64,000 nucleotides of DNA from contig NZ_JAGGLM010000002.1 of assembly GCF_017874415.1 (NCBI RefSeq), forward strand, positions 186,001 to 250,000, in the 5' to 3' direction. The notes below the pieces were generated by a model. The model saw only the letters and a list, made by a program, of their open reading frames with translations, did not search any database and was not told the origin of the DNA. The position numbers and the translations under genes are program-made. The stretch's first letter is position 1. Each line of letters begins with the position of its first letter. This DNA is from Clostridium algifaecis. Its GTDB lineage: Bacteria; Bacillota; Clostridia; Clostridiales; Clostridiaceae. Shown here piece after piece: positions 36,269 to 45,702 of this stretch.

Positions 36269-37063
36269 TTACAAAGTTTTATTTACAAACTGAAGAAGGT
36301 TTTTTAAAATAGTTGAATTACTTTTGCTGTATATAGGAAAATATAGTTCTGGAGTATCACTTGTAATAATTTTAAACTCATATCCATTATCCTTATAGAA
36401 TTTGATGATTTTAGGCAGTGCCTTACATGTATTTTTATGCATATAATCGCAATGCATAAGCAATATAATAGGATTAACTTTATTTTTATTTGATATAGCC
36501 TCATTAAAAAGTTTTTGTGGCGGGGTTTTTGCTCTCAGTCCATCAGAAGTTACTATATTCCAATCATACACTTTATAATTATTCTTATGCAAATTTTTAA
36601 GCAGGTTTTCACTTAAATGTTTTCTGCTTCCTCCAGGAAATCTTAGTATATCAGGTTTTATTCCAACCACTCTATTTATTTCTTCACGTGTATTATTCAT
36701 CTCTTTCATGAAATTATTTTCACTAGAATATATTTTTCTATTTTTGTGAGTATATGTATGAAGCCCTATACTGTTCCCTTCATTATATATTCTTTTTACA
36801 GTTGACTCATTTTCTTTAATTTGATTTCCTATCAAAAAAAATGTTGCTTTTACACCATTTTCTTTTAATATATCAAGAACTTTATCTGTAAGTGGACTGG
36901 GTCCATCATCGAAAGTAAGATATATAATTTTTTTATTAGGGTCTATTTCTGACGCAGATACAGTATTTAATTTAAAGTTCTGTTTAAAATCTATACAATT
37001 CATTATAAAAAAGATAATGATAAATATTAAACAAAATGTGGAACAATGTCTCTTAACTCTCAC
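36269..37063 (-). CDS. Polysaccharide deacetylase (NodB domain)
   Basis: Secreted or membrane-anchored carbohydrate esterase 4, likely removing N-acetyl groups from peptidoglycan or another polymer. NodB motifs in order: TFDDGPSP, HTYTH, RFPGGSRK, a YDWN segment and LLMHCDY. Metal-binding Asp and two His are intact. A hydrophobic N-terminal segment follows the basic start. A GTG at 37063 with AGAGGTG upstream is preferred over the ATG at 37096, giving 264 residues. Confidence 0.9.
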   Translation of the reverse strand: MRVKRHCSTFCLIFIIIFFIMNCIDFKQNFKLNTVSASEIDPNKKIIYLTFDDGPSPLTDKVLDILKENGVKATFFLIGNQIKENESTVKRIYNEGNSIGLHTYTHKNRKIYSSENNFMKEMNNTREEINRVVGIKPDILRFPGGSRKHLSENLLKNLHKNNYKVYDWNIVTSDGLRAKTPPQKLFNEAISNKNKVNPIILLMHCDYMHKNTCKALPKIIKFYKDNGYEFKIITSDTPELYFPIYSKSNSTILKNLLQFVNKTL

Positions 37064-37343
37064 TTTATACACCTCTGAATTTATTAATTTATACATAAAC
37101 GTACATGAACTATTATCAACAAAAAAATCAATATAATAACTGGTAATATATTCATAGACATGATTTTATGATATTTTTTATTAACAATTTGTGCTTTTTA
37201 TGTTATAAAGTCTATTTTTAATATTATTTACGCTTCATACTTCGAATGAGAGTTTTTGCATTTGAAGCTATCTTTAGCAAGCGTTCTTAATAGAGTCAGT
37301 CTAATTCCTACGAAAAATACTTCTAAAAAATCATAAAAACATA
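37064..37343. other. Intergenic region with possible coding debris
   Basis: No intact gene. On the minus strand, about 37230-37335 reads VGIRLTLLRTLAKDSFKC and on to a stop, without a start codon. This may be a remnant of a gene, unidentified. Confidence 0.3.
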
Positions 37344-37372
37344 TTGACATATAAATCATTTTATAGTACAAT
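37344..37372 (+). promoter_or_regulatory. Promoter of the ilvB2 T-box leader
   Basis: TTGACA and TACAAT, 17-base spacer. Confidence 0.75.
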
Positions 37373-37399
37373 AAGTTCATATTTAAACAATAAAAACTA

Positions 37400-37612
37400 T
37401 GACAGGGATTATTAGATATGAAAGTGATTTTAAAGAGAGTGGGGAAAGGTGAAAACCCATAAATTATTTTGTATTGAACTCACCTTTGAGTTGCAGGCTG
37501 AAATAATAGTAAGCTGAGCCGATGCGAATCGTTATCTAATTAAGTAATAAATTTGGGTGGTACCGCGAATAGACTCGCCTCATAGGCATATAAGCAGTCT
37601 GTTTTTTTTATG
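37400..37612 (+). promoter_or_regulatory. T-box leader of ilvB2-ilvN, leucine specifier
   Basis: AGAGAGTGGGG and GGTG of Stem I, specifier CTC (37479-37481) in TTGAACTCACC, the T-box core GGGTGGTACCGCG (37555-37567) and a terminator ending in a T8 run near 37610. CTC specifies tRNA-Leu, so leucine starvation should raise expression. Confidence 0.93.
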
Positions 37613-37784
37613 CTAATTTTTAGTGGTATAGTGTTTTGATTATTATTTAGATTTAATATTTAGTGTGTAGTGTAAGTGTATATGAAATTTTTTAATTATT
37701 TCAAACTTTTAAACAATTTAATTTTGATATTATAGTGTATTTAAAATTTAAAAACATTGTAGTATTACAGTCATCTAAAAATAT

Positions 37785-37836
37785 GGGATTTTATTGCGAA
37801 ACAGGCTTCTCGCCCCGTAAAAAGAAGTCTGTTTCC
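37785..37836 (+). promoter_or_regulatory. Degenerate second T-box 3' half
   Basis: GGGATTTTATTGCG (37785-37798) replaces the T-box core, and the terminator stem GAAACAGGCTTCT/AGAAGTCTGTTTC (37798-37810 with 37823-37835) still flanks CGCCCC. No T-run follows and no Stem I is seen in 37613-37784. It looks like the decayed remainder of a tandem T-box. Confidence 0.6.
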
Positions 37837-37888
37837 TATACATAAAAACGTTTAAATTCATAAATATTAAAGTTATGGGGGAGATAGT

Positions 37889-39499
37889 ATGAAAGCTTCA
37901 GAAGCAGTTATCCAGTGTTTGAAAAAAGAAAATGTAAAAATAGTATTTGGGTATCCTGGTGCTGCAGTGGTTCCCATATATGAAGCTTTGAGAAAATCAG
38001 ACATTAAACATATATTGGTCAGGCAGGAAGAAGCAGCTGGACATTCTGCAAGTGGTTATGCAAGATCTACAGGTGAAGTAGGCGTCTGCGTCGTTACGTC
38101 AGGTCCTGGTGCAACTAATCTTATTACAGGTATTGCTTCGGCGTATATGGATTCGATTCCACTTGTAATAATTACGGGACAGGTTAAGTCTACATTAATT
38201 GGAAGGGATGTATTTCAAGAATTTGATATTACAGGAACTACTGAGTCTTTTACTAAGTATAATTTTCTTGTAAGGGATGCAAAATCCATACCTAAAATTA
38301 TAAAGGAAGCATTTTATATAGCGAACACAGGGAGAAAAGGCCCTGTACTTGTGGATATACCTGTAGATATAATGGAAGAAAATATTGAATTTGAATATCC
38401 GGAAACTGTTAATATAAGGGGATATAAGCCAACAACAAAAGGGCACATTGGGCAGATAAAGAAAATAATAGAAAGAATTAGAGTAAGCAAAAGACCTGTT
38501 ATTTGTGCAGGTGGTGGGGTTATTCTTGCAAAAGCAGAAAATGAAATTAGAGAATTTGCTGAAAAATTCAGAATACCTGTTGTAAATACTCTCATGGGAA
38601 AAGGAAGTATAAATGAAGATAATAATTATTATGTAGGCTTAATAGGAACCCACGGTTTTAGCTATGCCAATAAGGTAGTAGAAAATTCTGATGTTTTAAT
38701 ATTAATAGGAGCAAGAGCTGCAGAAAGAACTATTTGCGGACTCAAACATTTCCCAAAAAATGCTGACATAATTCACATAGATATTGACCCGGCTGAAATA
38801 GGCAAAAATTTAAAAACTCGCATCCCTGTTGTTGGGGACTGCAGAAATATCTTATTAAAGTTAATAAAAGAAACAATTCCACTTGAAACTACGGATTGGC
38901 TTAATGAAATAAATGAGTGGAAAGAGAATTCAAAAATGAAGAGAGAAGCTACAGGTAAAGTAAATCCTAAATATGTACTTGATGTTATATCTGAAATGTT
39001 AGGCAAAGATGCCATTTTAACGGCAGACGTTGGCCAAAATCAGATATGGTGTGCTAGAAATTTCAATATGGTGGAAAATAGAAAATTTTTAACTTCTGGA
39101 GGGCTTGGCACAATGGGATATTCACTTCCTGCGGCTGTAGGAGCAAAAATAGGCTGCCCTGATAAAAGGGTAGTAGCTTGTATGGGAGATGGTGGATTCC
39201 AAATGAGTATGTTTGAACTTGGCACTATTTCTGAGAATAATATAAATATAATAATACTATTATTCAACAATTCAGGCTTGGGTATGGTAAGAGAAATTCA
39301 GGATAAGAAATATGAAGGTGAATACGAAGTTAATTTTAAAACTAATCCGGATTTTATAAAGCTTGCAGCAGCCTATGGTATTCCGGCAAAGAGAGTTACA
39401 AAAGATGATGAATTTAAAGGTGTATTTAATGAAGCTTTAAATTGCAATACAGCATTTTTAATAGAATGTATTGTAGATCCTCATGAAAGTACTTTCTAG
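37889..39499 (+). CDS. ilvB: Acetolactate synthase, catalytic subunit (second copy)
   Basis: 536-residue ThDP enzyme for acetolactate formation. The glutamate is E47 in RQEEAAGHSASGYAR; PGAAVVPIYEAL and GDGGFQMS with NNSGLGMV mark the cofactor sites. It diverges substantially from the copy at 23061, as even the ThDP-binding region differs (GDGGFQMS against GDGSFKMN), so it is not a recent duplicate. It is followed immediately by the regulatory subunit gene. Leucine-specific T-box control distinguishes it from the first copy. Confidence 0.95.
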   Translation: MKASEAVIQCLKKENVKIVFGYPGAAVVPIYEALRKSDIKHILVRQEEAAGHSASGYARSTGEVGVCVVTSGPGATNLITGIASAYMDSIPLVIITGQVKSTLIGRDVFQEFDITGTTESFTKYNFLVRDAKSIPKIIKEAFYIANTGRKGPVLVDIPVDIMEENIEFEYPETVNIRGYKPTTKGHIGQIKKIIERIRVSKRPVICAGGGVILAKAENEIREFAEKFRIPVVNTLMGKGSINEDNNYYVGLIGTHGFSYANKVVENSDVLILIGARAAERTICGLKHFPKNADIIHIDIDPAEIGKNLKTRIPVVGDCRNILLKLIKETIPLETTDWLNEINEWKENSKMKREATGKVNPKYVLDVISEMLGKDAILTADVGQNQIWCARNFNMVENRKFLTSGGLGTMGYSLPAAVGAKIGCPDKRVVACMGDGGFQMSMFELGTISENNINIIILLFNNSGLGMVREIQDKKYEGEYEVNFKTNPDFIKLAAAYGIPAKRVTKDDEFKGVFNEALNCNTAFLIECIVDPHESTF

Positions 39500-39505
39500 G
39501 AAGGG

Positions 39506-40006
39506 GTGAGCACTATTAAAAAATATGTATTATCAGTATTGGTAGAAAACCATTTCGGAGTTTTAAGCAAAGTAGCCGGACTTTTTAGCAGGAGGGGATA
39601 TAACATTCACAGTCTTACTGTTGGAATTACGGAAGATCCTGAAATATCCAGAATGACTATTGTCTCGATTGGAGACGATTATATGTTTGAACAAATAAAC
39701 AAACAGCTTAATAAATTAATTGAAGTTATAAAAGTAATAGATCTTACCAATTGTCAGGCAGTTTATAGAGAACTATCATTGATAAAAGTATGCGCAAGTC
39801 CCAATAATAAATTACTTATTATGCAGATAGCAAATACATTTAGGGCAAACATAGTGGATATGGATGAAAAAAGCATGATAATTGAAATAACTGGCAATGA
39901 AGATAAAGTGTCATCTTTTATTGAGCTCATGAGATCTTATGGTATTAATGAAATTGTTCGTACTGGTATTACAGCTCTTAACAGAGGAAACAAGCTTGAA
40001 AATTAA
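39506..40006 (+). CDS. ilvN: Acetolactate synthase, regulatory subunit (ACT domain)
   Basis: Regulatory subunit conferring feedback inhibition by branched-chain amino acids. 166 residues from the GTG at 39506. The N-terminal ACT domain is KYVLSVLVENHFGVLSKVAG with LFSRRGYNIHSLTVG, followed by the typical C-terminal domain (KVIDLTNCQAVYRELSLIKV). The ribosome binding site AGGAAGGGG is very close to the GTG; an ATT at 39515 would be better spaced, so the exact start is uncertain. Translationally linked to ilvB2. Confidence 0.92.
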   Translation: MSTIKKYVLSVLVENHFGVLSKVAGLFSRRGYNIHSLTVGITEDPEISRMTIVSIGDDYMFEQINKQLNKLIEVIKVIDLTNCQAVYRELSLIKVCASPNNKLLIMQIANTFRANIVDMDEKSMIIEITGNEDKVSSFIELMRSYGINEIVRTGITALNRGNKLEN

Positions 40007-40103
40007 TTAAATTTTAAAGATCTGATAATAGTGGACAGAGTTTATTTTATCATATATAATATATTGATAATGAATATGATCTTTATGAAAAATTTAATAT
40101 AAA

Positions 40104-40209
40104 GGTAGCAGAGTAAATATTATGCGTTAAGTGTTAGAGGATGGGAAGTTGCCTCTAAACGAAAAGTTCATTTATGATCTTACGATGTAATATTGCTTCC
40201 GCTGTTACA
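40104..40209 (+). promoter_or_regulatory. Tetrahydrofolate (THF) riboswitch
   Basis: Contains GCGTTAAGTG, a GGGAAGTTGCCTC segment, ACGAAAAG and GCTTCCGCTG in the order of the THF aptamer. The closing stem pairs GTAGCAG (40105-40111) with CTGTTAC (40202-40208, one G-U). It lies upstream of a terminator and a folate transporter gene, supporting folate-controlled transcription. Confidence 0.88.
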
Positions 40210-40232
40210 TTAAAGGGATGTCGTATTTACTA

Positions 40233-40282
40233 CCTCTTTTCTCTTTAGTGTGACTTACATTAAAGAGAAAAGAGGCGTTTTT
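40233..40282 (+). terminator. Riboswitch expression-platform terminator
   Basis: Nineteen-bp stem CCTCTTTTCTCTTTAGTGT with its complement (one mismatch) and a GTTTTTTG run. A segment just before it, GTATTTACTACC, is complementary to the 5' side of the aptamer, a possible antiterminator pairing. Confidence 0.88.
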
Positions 40283-40321
40283 TGTAATTAATTATCATAA
40301 TTTAAAAGACGGAGGAATAAT

Positions 40322-41116
40322 ATGAAAAATCAAATAAATACTAAATCCCTTATTACAACAGCACTATTTGTAGCTATTGCACTTGTTATGAGAGCTTTTT
40401 CAATAAACATAGTAGCAGGTGGTGTGCTGACTATGAAAATAAATTTTTCAGCTATATTCTATATACTACCTGGTTTTTTATTTGGACCACTTTATGGAGG
40501 AATAGCAGGTGGGCTGATAGATATACTTGGTTATTTTATAACACCAATAGGTGCATATATACCACTTATAACATTAACAAATGTAATAGCAGGTTTTTTG
40601 CCTGCAGTTTTATTAGGAGTTTTAAAAAGAATAGATTCTGATAAAATAAGAAAATTTTATGGAACATTTTTTATTTTAATGTTTTTAGTTGGACTAATAA
40701 ATTTTATAAGTGTAAAGTTTATGCCATTAAATCCTCTAGGCAAAATGTTTATAGCATTAGGTAAAAAATCACAGTATTTAGGTACAGGCCTTATGCTTAT
40801 AGCTTCAATAGGTATTTTAATTTTATTGGTAAGCATGGTGATAAACAAGAGCAGAAGTGGAAGACTTTATGAATATATAAATAGTAGATATTTTAAGTTT
40901 GTAGTTGTTATTGGAATATCTGGAGCTATAGTAACTACGTTAAATACGTATATTTTATTAATATTTACACCTTCACTTATTACAAAAGGTTTTATGGTTC
41001 TATGGATTCCTAGAATGTTTGAATCGCTATTTATTACTCTTATAAATTCTTATATAGTTTGTATGCTTATGTATTATTATGAATTACTTGAGAAAAAGGT
41101 ATTAGAAAAAGCTTAG
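40322..41116 (+). CDS. folT: Folate ECF transporter S component, long form
   Basis: Membrane substrate-binding subunit of a folate ECF transporter. N-terminal 110 residues match the FolT core: ALFVAIALVMRAFSINIVAGG, PGFLFGPLYGGIAGGLIDILG and ANVIAGFLP-like ending. The protein is 264 residues, longer than the usual 160-190, with an insertion and extra hydrophobic segments between about 110 and 200. Upstream THF riboswitch supports the folate assignment. The EcfA/T module is elsewhere. Confidence 0.82.
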   Translation: MKNQINTKSLITTALFVAIALVMRAFSINIVAGGVLTMKINFSAIFYILPGFLFGPLYGGIAGGLIDILGYFITPIGAYIPLITLTNVIAGFLPAVLLGVLKRIDSDKIRKFYGTFFILMFLVGLINFISVKFMPLNPLGKMFIALGKKSQYLGTGLMLIASIGILILLVSMVINKSRSGRLYEYINSRYFKFVVVIGISGAIVTTLNTYILLIFTPSLITKGFMVLWIPRMFESLFITLINSYIVCMLMYYYELLEKKVLEKA

Positions 41117-41212
41117 ATTAAAAAATGTTAATTATCTATTTATATGGTGATTGACATTTTATTTTTGTTTTGTTATATATAACTTACATATATTATGAGG
41201 AGAGATTTTTTT

Positions 41213-42064
41213 ATGTATTCATGGCTTTGGTTGGTAATTGCATCTGGTATTTTACTTGGTTTTTCAGATATAACTAAAAAAGAAACATTCAAAAAAAATT
41301 CTGTAATAACTGTTCTTGCATTATATTCTATTTTTAGCTTTTTATTTGTATCTTTTGAATTTAGCAATGCTATTAATTTAGGCAGTGATAAAATTCTTAT
41401 AATCCTTTTCAAGACTTTTATTGTATTTCTAGTATGGATACTAAGTTTTACTGCAATTAAAAATTTGCCTATAAGTGTTATAACTCCTTTTGATACTTTA
41501 AATCCTATGTTTTCAATCATTTTTGGTGTGGTTCTTTTAAATGAGAAGCTTGCACTATTTCAATTTTTAGGTATTTTTGTTATGCTTCTATCTTATTATT
41601 TTATTGGAAAAGTAGGTTCAAAAGAAGTAACAAGAATTTTTAGAAATAAATATTTCTATTTTATGATAATATCAGCAGTTTTGAATGCGGTGAGTGCTAC
41701 TATAGATAAAATAGTTTTAAAAACTGTAAATCCTGGACAAATGCAATTCTGGTTCTCACTTTTTATGGCAATATTTTATATAGTGTCACTCATATTTATG
41801 AGATGTGCCGGCAAAGATAAAAGCAGTATAAAATTCGATTATCATATACCAGTTCTAAGTATGCTTATGATTCTTTCAGACAGGGTATATTTTATGGCAC
41901 TTAACATTCCGTCAAGTGAGATATCCATAGTTATGCCGCTAAGAAAAGTGTCAATTTTTGTTTCTGTAATTATTGGAGGTCTAATATTTAAAGAAAAAAA
42001 TTTAAAACAGAAGTTTTGGTGCATATGTCTTTTGATTTTTGGTATCTTACTGCTCTTTGCATGA
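41213..42064 (+). CDS. EamA-family transporter
   Basis: Ten-segment drug/metabolite transporter superfamily protein with two EamA repeats (about 3-140 and 150-283). Features include SDITKKETFKKNSV in the first loop and PFDTLNPMFSIIFGVVLLNEKL and MPLRKVSIFVSVIIGGLIFKEK at the ends of each repeat. Substrate unknown. ATG 41213 is preferred because GAGGAGAG is well spaced for it. Confidence 0.82.
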   Translation: MYSWLWLVIASGILLGFSDITKKETFKKNSVITVLALYSIFSFLFVSFEFSNAINLGSDKILIILFKTFIVFLVWILSFTAIKNLPISVITPFDTLNPMFSIIFGVVLLNEKLALFQFLGIFVMLLSYYFIGKVGSKEVTRIFRNKYFYFMIISAVLNAVSATIDKIVLKTVNPGQMQFWFSLFMAIFYIVSLIFMRCAGKDKSSIKFDYHIPVLSMLMILSDRVYFMALNIPSSEISIVMPLRKVSIFVSVIIGGLIFKEKNLKQKFWCICLLIFGILLLFA

Positions 42065-42209
42065 AAGTAATATTTAGATTATAAGAAAAAATTTAAAATA
42101 TATACCACTTTAATTATCATATAAATTTTTAGAATGAAGAGATAATATATATAGCTATTGTTTCATATCGATTTAAATATTTATATTATAAATGTTGAGG
42201 TGATATATA

Positions 42210-42821
42210 ATGAAAAAAAGGACTATGATATTATCTATGTTCTTTTCAATTATGTTTTGTACTACAGTTTTTGCACAAGATTTAATTTATACAGTTAGGC
42301 CAGGAGATACACTTTGGAAAATAGCTGTAGCCAATGAAACAGGTGTAAGTGAATTAATAGCTAAAAATCCACAGCTTTCCAATCCAAACTTAATTTACCC
42401 AGGTAACAAAATAAATGTACCTAATATAAATGATATAAAGGCAAGCGAAACAGAAGTTGTAAGACTTGTGAACATACAAAGAACTAGTAGGGGTTTAAAA
42501 CCTTTGTCTAATAACTGGGAATTGGAAAGAATAGCTAGATATAAATCACAGGATATGGCTAATAAGAAGTACTTTTCTCATACGTCACCTACTTATGGTT
42601 CTCCTTTTACTATGATGCAAAATTTTGGAGTAAAATTTTCAGCTGCTGGAGAAAACATTGCCATGGGACAAAAAACTCCTGCTGAAGTTGTAAATGCGTG
42701 GATGAATTCACCAGGACATAGGGCCAATATACTTGGTACATCATATACACAAATAGGTGTTGGCCTTGCAAAAAATAATAATGGAGTATGCTACTGGACT
42801 CAGATGTTTATAAGACCGTAG
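42210..42821 (+). CDS. Secreted LysM and CAP-domain protein
   Basis: A 203-residue exported protein. Signal peptide about 1-22; LysM domain about 26-71 (YTVRPGDTLWKIA, NLIYPGNKINVP), which binds peptidoglycan; CAP/SCP domain about 80-203 with NIQRTSRGLKPL, FSHTSPTYGSPF, GENIAMG and WMNSPGHRANIL. This architecture is common in spore-coat and cell-wall proteins (SafA/YkwD types). A GAGGTG ribosome binding site precedes the ATG. Confidence 0.88.
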   Translation: MKKRTMILSMFFSIMFCTTVFAQDLIYTVRPGDTLWKIAVANETGVSELIAKNPQLSNPNLIYPGNKINVPNINDIKASETEVVRLVNIQRTSRGLKPLSNNWELERIARYKSQDMANKKYFSHTSPTYGSPFTMMQNFGVKFSAAGENIAMGQKTPAEVVNAWMNSPGHRANILGTSYTQIGVGLAKNNNGVCYWTQMFIRP

Positions 42822-42852
42822 ATAGTTAAGATTAAATTTAGTTTGTAATAAA

Positions 42853-42897
42853 AAGGAATGCTTTATTGTACAGTTATTGTACGATGAAGCATTCCTT
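42853..42897. terminator. Bidirectional terminator
   Basis: AAGGAATGCTT pairs with AAGCATTCCTT (42853-42863 and 42887-42897) between the convergent LysM-CAP and ABC exporter genes. Confidence 0.8.
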
Positions 42898-42902
42898 CTT
42901 AT

Positions 42903-44642
42903 TTATGCTCCTAATCCCTCAAATTGCATATTATAGTAGTAAGCGTATAATCCTTGTTTTTCAAGAAGTTCTTCGTGATTTCCTCTTTCCTGAATTCCTT
43001 CATTATTTATAACTATAATTTCATCTGCATTTCTAATTGTGCTTAATCTATGAGCTATAACTATAGTTGTTCTGTTCTTTGAAAGATCTTCAAGTGATTT
43101 TTGTATAAATCTTTCGCTTTCATTGTCAAGAGCTGAAGTTGCTTCATCTAATATTAATATTGGAGGATTTTTAAGGAAAACTCTAGCTATTGAAATTCTC
43201 TGTTTTTGTCCTCCAGAAAGCTTAACTCCTCTTTCTCCAACGTATGTTTCATATCCATCTTCAAGGCTCATTATATAATCATGTATATTTGCCATTTGGG
43301 CTGCTTCTATAATTTCTTCATCAGTTGCCTCAGGTTTTCCATAACCTATATTTTCTTTAATTGTTCCAGAAAACATATAAACATCCTGCTGAACCACTCC
43401 GATGAAGCTTCTAAGTGATTCAAGAGTTATATCCCTTATGTCCTTTCCATCAATGGTAATTGATCCTTCTGTAACATCATAAAACCTAGGTAAAAGAGAG
43501 CATAAAGTTGTTTTTCCTCCACCAGATGGTCCAACCAGTGCAATATTCTCTCCAGCTTTTATATTTATACTCAAATCTTTTAATACATAATTTTCATTAT
43601 CATAACTGAAGGATACATTTTTATATTCTATATTACCCTTTACATCAGTTATAATTTCTGCATTTTTTCTGCTTTCTATTTCAGGGTCTGTTTCCATAAC
43701 ATCTATAAATCTTTTAAAGCTTGCATATCCCTTTTGAAATTGTTCTGTGAAATTTATAAGAACATCAATAGGGTTTATAAATATATTTATATACAGAACA
43801 TATATTGCCAGATCAGTAGGCTTTACAGTACCATGACTTATGAATATTGTACCTGAAATTACTACTGATACATACAAAATTCCCTCAAAAAACGAGTTCC
43901 CTGCTATAAATCTCCCCATTGCCATATATGTGCTAATTTTAGATCGAAGATAATTTTTATTTGCTTTTCCAAACTTTCTTTTCTCAAGTTTTTCATTAGC
44001 AAAAGATTTTACGACTCTTATTCCAAGAAGAGTATCTTGAACCATAGAATTTACATTTGCTATCTTTTTTCTATTATCCATAAAAATTCTCTGCATTTTT
44101 TTATTTTGAATAAAAGAAAATATAATCATAACAATAGTAACTCCGCACAATATCAATGTCATTTTAACATTAATTGTGAGGAGTATTAAAAAGGATCCTA
44201 TTATCTTAAGCGTCGATATAAATATATTTTCAGGTCCATGGTGGGCGAGTTCAGAAATGTCAAATAAATCTGATACAAGCTTTGACATCATTTCACCAGT
44301 ATTATTTTCATCATAATAAGAAAATGGAAGCATTTGAAGATGGTCAAATAAATCCCTTCTCATATTGTTTTCCATTCGAGCTCCCATAATATGTCCCCAA
44401 GAAGCTATAAAGTACTGGCAAAAATACTTTACTATGTACATAATTAAAAGACCTATTCCTATATAAACTATCATTTTCATTATATATTCTTTATCTCGTA
44501 CAAAAAGGTATTTTGAGAGAAAGTTAAGAATAACGGGAAAAGATAAGTCAATTAAAGATACAATAAGTGCGCAAAACATATCGGCAAAAAAAAGAAACCT
44601 ATACGGTTCATAATACTTTATGAATTTTTTCCAAACTTTCAT
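42903..44642 (-). CDS. ABC-type exporter, half transporter with fused ATPase
   Basis: A 579-residue exporter with six membrane segments (about 15-300) and a C-terminal nucleotide-binding domain: Walker A GPSGGGKTT, signature LSGGQKQR, Walker B ILILDEATSALD and the H-loop AHRLSTIR. It resembles multidrug or lipid half transporters of the MsbA/YknU type that dimerise. The ATG at 44642 is favoured by AAAGGATGG upstream. No partner half is adjacent. Substrate unknown. Confidence 0.9.
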   Translation of the reverse strand: MKVWKKFIKYYEPYRFLFFADMFCALIVSLIDLSFPVILNFLSKYLFVRDKEYIMKMIVYIGIGLLIMYIVKYFCQYFIASWGHIMGARMENNMRRDLFDHLQMLPFSYYDENNTGEMMSKLVSDLFDISELAHHGPENIFISTLKIIGSFLILLTINVKMTLILCGVTIVMIIFSFIQNKKMQRIFMDNRKKIANVNSMVQDTLLGIRVVKSFANEKLEKRKFGKANKNYLRSKISTYMAMGRFIAGNSFFEGILYVSVVISGTIFISHGTVKPTDLAIYVLYINIFINPIDVLINFTEQFQKGYASFKRFIDVMETDPEIESRKNAEIITDVKGNIEYKNVSFSYDNENYVLKDLSINIKAGENIALVGPSGGGKTTLCSLLPRFYDVTEGSITIDGKDIRDITLESLRSFIGVVQQDVYMFSGTIKENIGYGKPEATDEEIIEAAQMANIHDYIMSLEDGYETYVGERGVKLSGGQKQRISIARVFLKNPPILILDEATSALDNESERFIQKSLEDLSKNRTTIVIAHRLSTIRNADEIIVINNEGIQERGNHEELLEKQGLYAYYYNMQFEGLGA

Positions 44643-45027
44643 ATTTATTACCATCCTTTAATAACATAACATAAAAATAATTATAACATAAAAATTTTAT
44701 ATTCATAAGAAAGATAATAGACTTTTTACACATTTATGGAGAATTTGCAGAACTTGTACTATAATAAGAATATAAATTGGATATTATATGTTGTATAGTA
44801 GATTATGTCTATATCCAGTAGGATAATAACAAGAAGTTAAAGTATATAAAATTTTATTAAGAAGTGTTGCCAATTGTTAATAACTGCTAAGTAAAGAACA
44901 TTTATATACTCTGTAGACAAATAGTAATTTGAAGAATGTATGCAACTGCTGGTAGCATAATTGCATATTGTAAGTTGGTAGTAGTATACCTCATTTATAT
45001 ATATCATTATTCTAGGAGGTGTTGACG
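44643..45027. other. Intergenic region, 385 bases
   Basis: Promoter area for the divergent ABC exporter and XRE genes. A short dyad TATGCAACT/AATTGCATA near 44939-44969 precedes the XRE gene and could be its operator. No gene or RNA identified. Confidence 0.4.
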
Positions 45028-45702
45028 ATGAGTATTGCAGAAAATATACAGATGTTACGAAAAAAAAATAGTCTTTCACAAGAGGAACTGTCGGTAATAT
45101 TGAAGGTTTCTAGGCAGGCAGTAGGAAAATGGGAAAATGGAACAGCTTATCCTGATTTAGAAAGATTGATTCAGCTAAGCGACTATTTTAAAATTTCATT
45201 AGATCGTTTAGTTAAGGAAACTGAAAATTGTGATTTACATGTAAAGAATAAAGAGAATCCAGACAAGAGCCAATTTATTCAGTTTCTTCTCAGGGCTAAG
45301 AAAGCAACATATGCAGGTCATGGAGAAGAAACAAAAGCAAGTAGGATTGCTTCACATGATTTGGAATATAAAGAGGGTGAACTCTATTATTATGATACTT
45401 ATATTGGTGGAGAATTTTTTGGGGGTGAAGAGGCAATATGGATAAAGAATGAACCATATTGGTGTATGAATTACTATGGAAGAGTTATAGGAGATCATTT
45501 CAATGGAGACTTCTTAAAAGATGCTCTGTCAAATGTATCATACGATTCACCATATAGAGGACCAGCATTATATCAAAATGGAGAGTATACATACCACTGT
45601 AAAACAGAAGGAAGTTTCGAATTCTATCAGGGATATGAGGAAATTCTTTATGATGGGAAAAAGATGTATGAGTGTATTTTTAATGGTGGAATAGTTAGAT
45701 AA
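45028..45702 (+). CDS. XRE-family regulator with DUF5680-like C-terminal domain
   Basis: A 224-residue protein. Residues about 1-65 form an XRE helix-turn-helix (LRKKNSLSQEELSVIL, VSRQAVGKWENG, YPDLERLIQLSDYF). From about 84, FIQFLLRAKKATYAGHGEE and GGEEAIWIKNEPYWCMNYYGR match the DUF5680 type seen in Firmicute XRE proteins. The function of that domain is unknown, possibly ligand sensing. The ATG at 45028 is behind TAGGAGGT. Confidence 0.85.
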   Translation: MSIAENIQMLRKKNSLSQEELSVILKVSRQAVGKWENGTAYPDLERLIQLSDYFKISLDRLVKETENCDLHVKNKENPDKSQFIQFLLRAKKATYAGHGEETKASRIASHDLEYKEGELYYYDTYIGGEFFGGEEAIWIKNEPYWCMNYYGRVIGDHFNGDFLKDALSNVSYDSPYRGPALYQNGEYTYHCKTEGSFEFYQGYEEILYDGKKMYECIFNGGIVR

